A stretch of 64,000 nucleotides of DNA from Hankyongella ginsenosidimutans (lineage in GTDB: Bacteria > Pseudomonadota > Alphaproteobacteria > Sphingomonadales > Sphingomonadaceae), in contig NZ_CP039704.1 in assembly GCF_005144965.1 (NCBI RefSeq), positions 1,054,001 to 1,118,000 of the forward strand. Direction: 5' to 3'. The position numbers and the translations under genes are program-made. This document shows, piece after piece, positions 61,858 to 64,000 of this stretch; positions within the stretch are counted from its first letter, which is position 1; each line of letters opens with the position of its first letter. The notes under the pieces are model-generated. The model was not told the DNA's origin. It did no database searches and worked only from the letters and a program-made list of their open reading frames with translations.

Positions 61858-62699
61858 CGCGCCGCCACCGTGCGCTGCTGGGCGTGTCGTGCAATGATGC
61901 TCGGCGGCACGAGATTGATCCCTTCGGCCTCGAAGCCGGCGATCAGTGCCTGCACGGTCTTCACCGCACGCGGGAGGCTTCGACGAAGACGGTGGCGTAA
62001 CCACGCTGGCGCGACTGCGTGGACAGCACCGCGATATCCGCGACCGAAGGCGTCGACTCGATGTAGCGGTCGTTGACGGCGACCGGCATGCCAAGGGTCT
62101 GACCCAGATCCGGGACACGGTGTCGACGGCGGCGCGGGCGTCGAGGAACATCAGGTCGCCGGCCTTGAGCTGGCGCAGGACGCCGGTCATCACCGCTTCG
62201 TCGCGGGTGACGGCGGACCCCATGATGTTGTAGGCGCCGACAGCGCCGGGTGCCTGCGCCAGCGCCCACGCCAGGTTGGCGGCGTTCTGTTCGGTGCTGG
62301 CGTCCAGCTTGATCGTGTGCGGACCGGGGTCGTTGCGCGGATAGCTGAGCGGCTGCATCGGCACGCCGGCCCAGACCTCGTGCCCCTTGCCGCGCGCCGC
62401 CGTCGCGAGCTCGCGGCTTGCCTTGCCAAGCGGCGCGATGCCAATGGCTACGGTACTCGGCAGGGTCTCGACGATCGCCTTCGCCAGCGCCGGATTGCCG
62501 CCGACCTCCGTCACCACGATCGCCGCCCAGGGCCGCGGCGGCGCGCCTGCGGGCGCGATGTCCTGCAGCGCCGCAAGCTGCTGCTGTGTCAGGCTGGACT
62601 GGCGCTCCGGCACAAGTTGCAGCGGCTTGTCTTCGCCCTTGGGGCGGCATCAGCGGGCGTCTCCAGCCTGGCGCGCGGGGATGTCCCGCTTTGCTCCAT
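61854..62699 (-). CDS. Divergent polysaccharide deacetylase (DUF610) family protein
   Basis: About 281 residues. VTEVGGNPALAKAIVETLPSTVAIGIAPLGKASRELATAAR, GHEVWAGVPMQPLSYPRNDPGPHTI and GAYNIMGSAVTRDEAVM are the usual blocks of this periplasmic family, related to polysaccharide deacetylases (NodB fold) but with altered metal ligands. Bases are missing near 62640, 62098 and 61973. The start at 62699 (MEQSGTSPRARLE) overlaps the previous stop by one base. Found next to S41 CtpA proteases in alphaproteobacteria, as here; probably cell-wall related. Confidence 0.85.
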
Positions 62700-63106
62700 C
62701 AGCGGATCGGGGTTTTGCCGGCGGCTGCCCGCGCGGCGGCCGCCGCGCGGCGCTTCTGCTCCGCGGGCATCCCGACGTCTTCGCCGCTTTCCGCCAGGCC
62801 CTGTTCCCGGGCGGCGACCGCCATTTCCTGGTCGCGCTTCCAGTTTTTCATCATCGGCAGCAGCACGCGCGAGAAGGCGCCGGCCAGCGCGCTCAACAGC
62901 AGGACGGCGACGCCGGCCATCATGACCATGTGCAGGACGCTGACCCGCCCGCGCCGGCGCCCGCCGCGCGTCTCGGCAAGGCGGGCAGCGCTGCTGGCGC
63001 GGATGATCCGCGCCGTCGCTTCCCAGTCAGTCGCAGCGGCAGGACGGGGCGGCCCGCTATCGGTCGCACCCTGCCCGGTCTGGATGTCTTCGCCTGTGTC
63101 GGTCAT
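62699..63106 (-). CDS. Single-pass membrane protein of unknown function
   Basis: Intact, 135 residues, no family recognised. Cytoplasmic Asp/Ala-rich N-terminus, one membrane helix (VLHMVMMAGVAVLLLSALAGAF) at ~57-78, then a charged Ala/Arg-rich helical tail. It sits between the S41 protease and the DUF610 gene with a 1-base stop/start overlap downstream and 12 bp upstream, so it is probably part of that operon. Confidence 0.7.
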   Translation of the reverse strand: MTDTGEDIQTGQGATDSGPPRPAAATDWEATARIIRASSAARLAETRGGRRRGRVSVLHMVMMAGVAVLLLSALAGAFSRVLLPMMKNWKRDQEMAVAAREQGLAESGEDVGMPAEQKRRAAAAARAAAGKTPIR

Positions 63107-63118
63107 GCGGCCTCTTTG

Positions 63119-64000
63119 CTACCGGGCCGCAGATGCCACCTTCGCCGGAGCCTTTTCAAGACGCTTCAGAACCTTGATGGCGTAATCCAACTGGAAGTCG
63201 TCGATTTTCAGCTTCTTCAGCGCATCCGCGGTGGCGTTGAAGCGGGGATCCGGCTTGTCGTCGACCTCTTCGGTCCGGCTTGCGCCGCTGCTGTTGTTGA
63301 TGAGGTGGTTGCGCAGATCCGCCTCACGCAGGCGCGGCCGGTTGTTGAGGTCCGGGTCCGAGAGCTGCGGCACCAGGATGTCCGGCTGGACGCCGAGTTC
63401 CTGAACCGACCGGCCGGAAGGCGTATAATAGCGTGCCGTGGTCAGGCGCAGCGCTGTGTCCTCGGACAGGGGATCAGGGTCTGCACCGACCCCTTGCCGA
63501 AGGTGCGCTGACCGAGCACGAGTGCGCGCCGGTGGTCCTGCAGGGCGCCGGCGACGATTTCCGACGCGGACGCGCTCGATTCGTCGACCAGAACGATGAT
63601 CGGTTTGCCGTTGGTCTGGTCGCCGGGGCGCGCGTAATAGCGCTGGATGTCGTCCTTGCGCCGGCCGCGCTGCGACACGATCTCGCCGCGCTCGAGAAAC
63701 ACGTCGCTGACCTCGATCGCCTGATCGAGCAGACCGCCCGGATTGCGGCGCAGGTCGAGCACGTAGCCGGTCACGCGCTTGTCGCCGATCTTCTGTTGCA
63801 GATCGGCGACCGCCGCACGTGTCGACGCGCCAACGTTCTTGTTGAACTGCGACACCCGGATGTAGCCGACAGTGCCTGCTTTCACCTCGCTCTTGACCCG
63901 GTTGAGGGTGATGATCTCCCGCACCAGCACGACGTCCCGGGTCTTGTCCTCGCCCTCGCGCGCGATGGTCAGGGTGATCGACGTCTTCGGCGGCCCTTTC
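63119..64000 (-). CDS. S41-family C-terminal processing protease, partial
   Basis: CtpA-like periplasmic protease; the N-terminal part lies beyond the right edge. Visible are the end of the PDZ domain (ITLTIAREGEDKTRDVVLV), then VKAGTVGYIRVSQFN and GYVLDLRRNPGGLLDQA. The catalytic Ser is in LVDESSASASEIVAGAL and the Lys in LGQRTFGKGSVQTL; the domain ends TTARYYTPSGRSVQELGVQPDI. Frame breaks near 63470. A ~90-residue tail (LKKLKIDDFQLDYAIKVLK) follows, common in alphaproteobacteria. In related bacteria it acts on cell-wall hydrolase regulators. Confidence 0.92.
   Translation of the reverse strand, partial: ERAAEDVDHPDHRARGRGQDPGRRAGAGDHHPQPGQERGESRHCRLHPGVAVQQERWRVDTCGGRRSATEDRRQARDRLRARPAPQSGRSARSGDRGQRRVSRARRDRVAARPAQGRHPALLRAPRRPDQRQTDHRSGRRIERVRVGNRRRRPAGPPARTRARSAHLRQGVGADPDPLSEDTALRLTTARYYTPSGRSVQELGVQPDILVPQLSDPDLNNRPRLREADLRNHLINNSSGASRTEEVDDKPDPRFNATADALKKLKIDDFQLDYAIKVLKRLEKAPAKVASAAR

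Overview
The window is high-GC chromosomal DNA from what looks like an alphaproteobacterium. Supporting signs are the alpha-type SspB adaptor, Coq7-type ubiquinone hydroxylase, a phasin, gltB/gltD glutamate synthase, an hpn hopanoid cluster, and the order S41 protease / divergent polysaccharide deacetylase. I cannot place it below class. A caveat governs the whole annotation: about two thirds of the genes, including essential ones (acpP-linked fabF, gmk, ispH, ispA), are broken by single-base indels. Almost all are one base short inside a G, C, A or T run, and restoring that base restores the family sequence. I treat this as a sequencing or assembly artefact rather than gene decay, and give each gene its full repaired span.

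Layout. 1-2.6 kb: start of gmd, tRNA-Leu(CAG), an NDUFA9-like NAD(P)-binding protein and uppP. 2.8-10.7 kb: gltD and gltB, unusually separated by two DUF2059 genes, a minimal nucleotidyltransferase and a GFA-family protein. 10.8-17.5 kb: a PhoPQ-like two-component pair with a PepSY protein, an Uup-type ABC-F ATPase and a TonB siderophore receptor. 17.6-26 kb: rluA-type synthase, rimO, acpP-fabF, an SH3 protein, a Tat-exported dienelactone hydrolase, a TPR protein, nadB and an ABC ATPase. 26.2-33.2 kb, all minus strand: a GT4 glycosyltransferase, a Gfo/Idh/MocA-epimerase fusion and a ~1.2 kaa PEP-CTERM surface protein with a Ser/Gly/Ala repeat linker. 33.5-39.8 kb: xseB-ispA-coaD-cyclophilin-queA-tgt, a phasin and an amino-acid dehydrogenase. 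39.8-42.5 kb: a pile-up of palindromic repeats, an RTX-like protein, glutathione peroxidase and a hicAB module. 42.5-50.8 kb: hopanoid genes hpnH, ispH, hpnE, hpnD, hpnC (minus) and divergent hpnB, then a GT2 and a ParA ATPase. 50.9-58.4 kb: vapBC-like pair, an unknown gene, a truncated CysG-like gene, sspB, fumC, gmk, a Deg protease, a damaged higBA pair and a cyclotransferase fragment. 58.4-64 kb, all minus: 2OG-oxygenase-like protein, dapF, isoaspartyl peptidase, coq7, dsbB, DUF610 deacetylase, a one-TM protein and the end of an S41 protease.

How the genes fit together. IspA, HpnC/D/E, HpnH, HpnB and IspH together make and extend hopanoids from isoprenoid precursors (cyclase shc/hpnF and hpnG are not in the window). 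acpP-fabF belong to fatty acid synthesis; gltB and gltD encode one enzyme. The PEP-CTERM protein next to sugar-modifying and glycosyltransferase genes suggests, by inference only, a surface-protein glycosylation locus.

The most notable finding is a small TA-flanked palindromic element (a MITE) inserted in the HicA toxin gene: removing it with one TA copy restores an exact 84-codon HicA reading frame. Related palindromic elements sit between genes, and at least four neighbouring genes end in a TAG formed by the element's terminal TAG.
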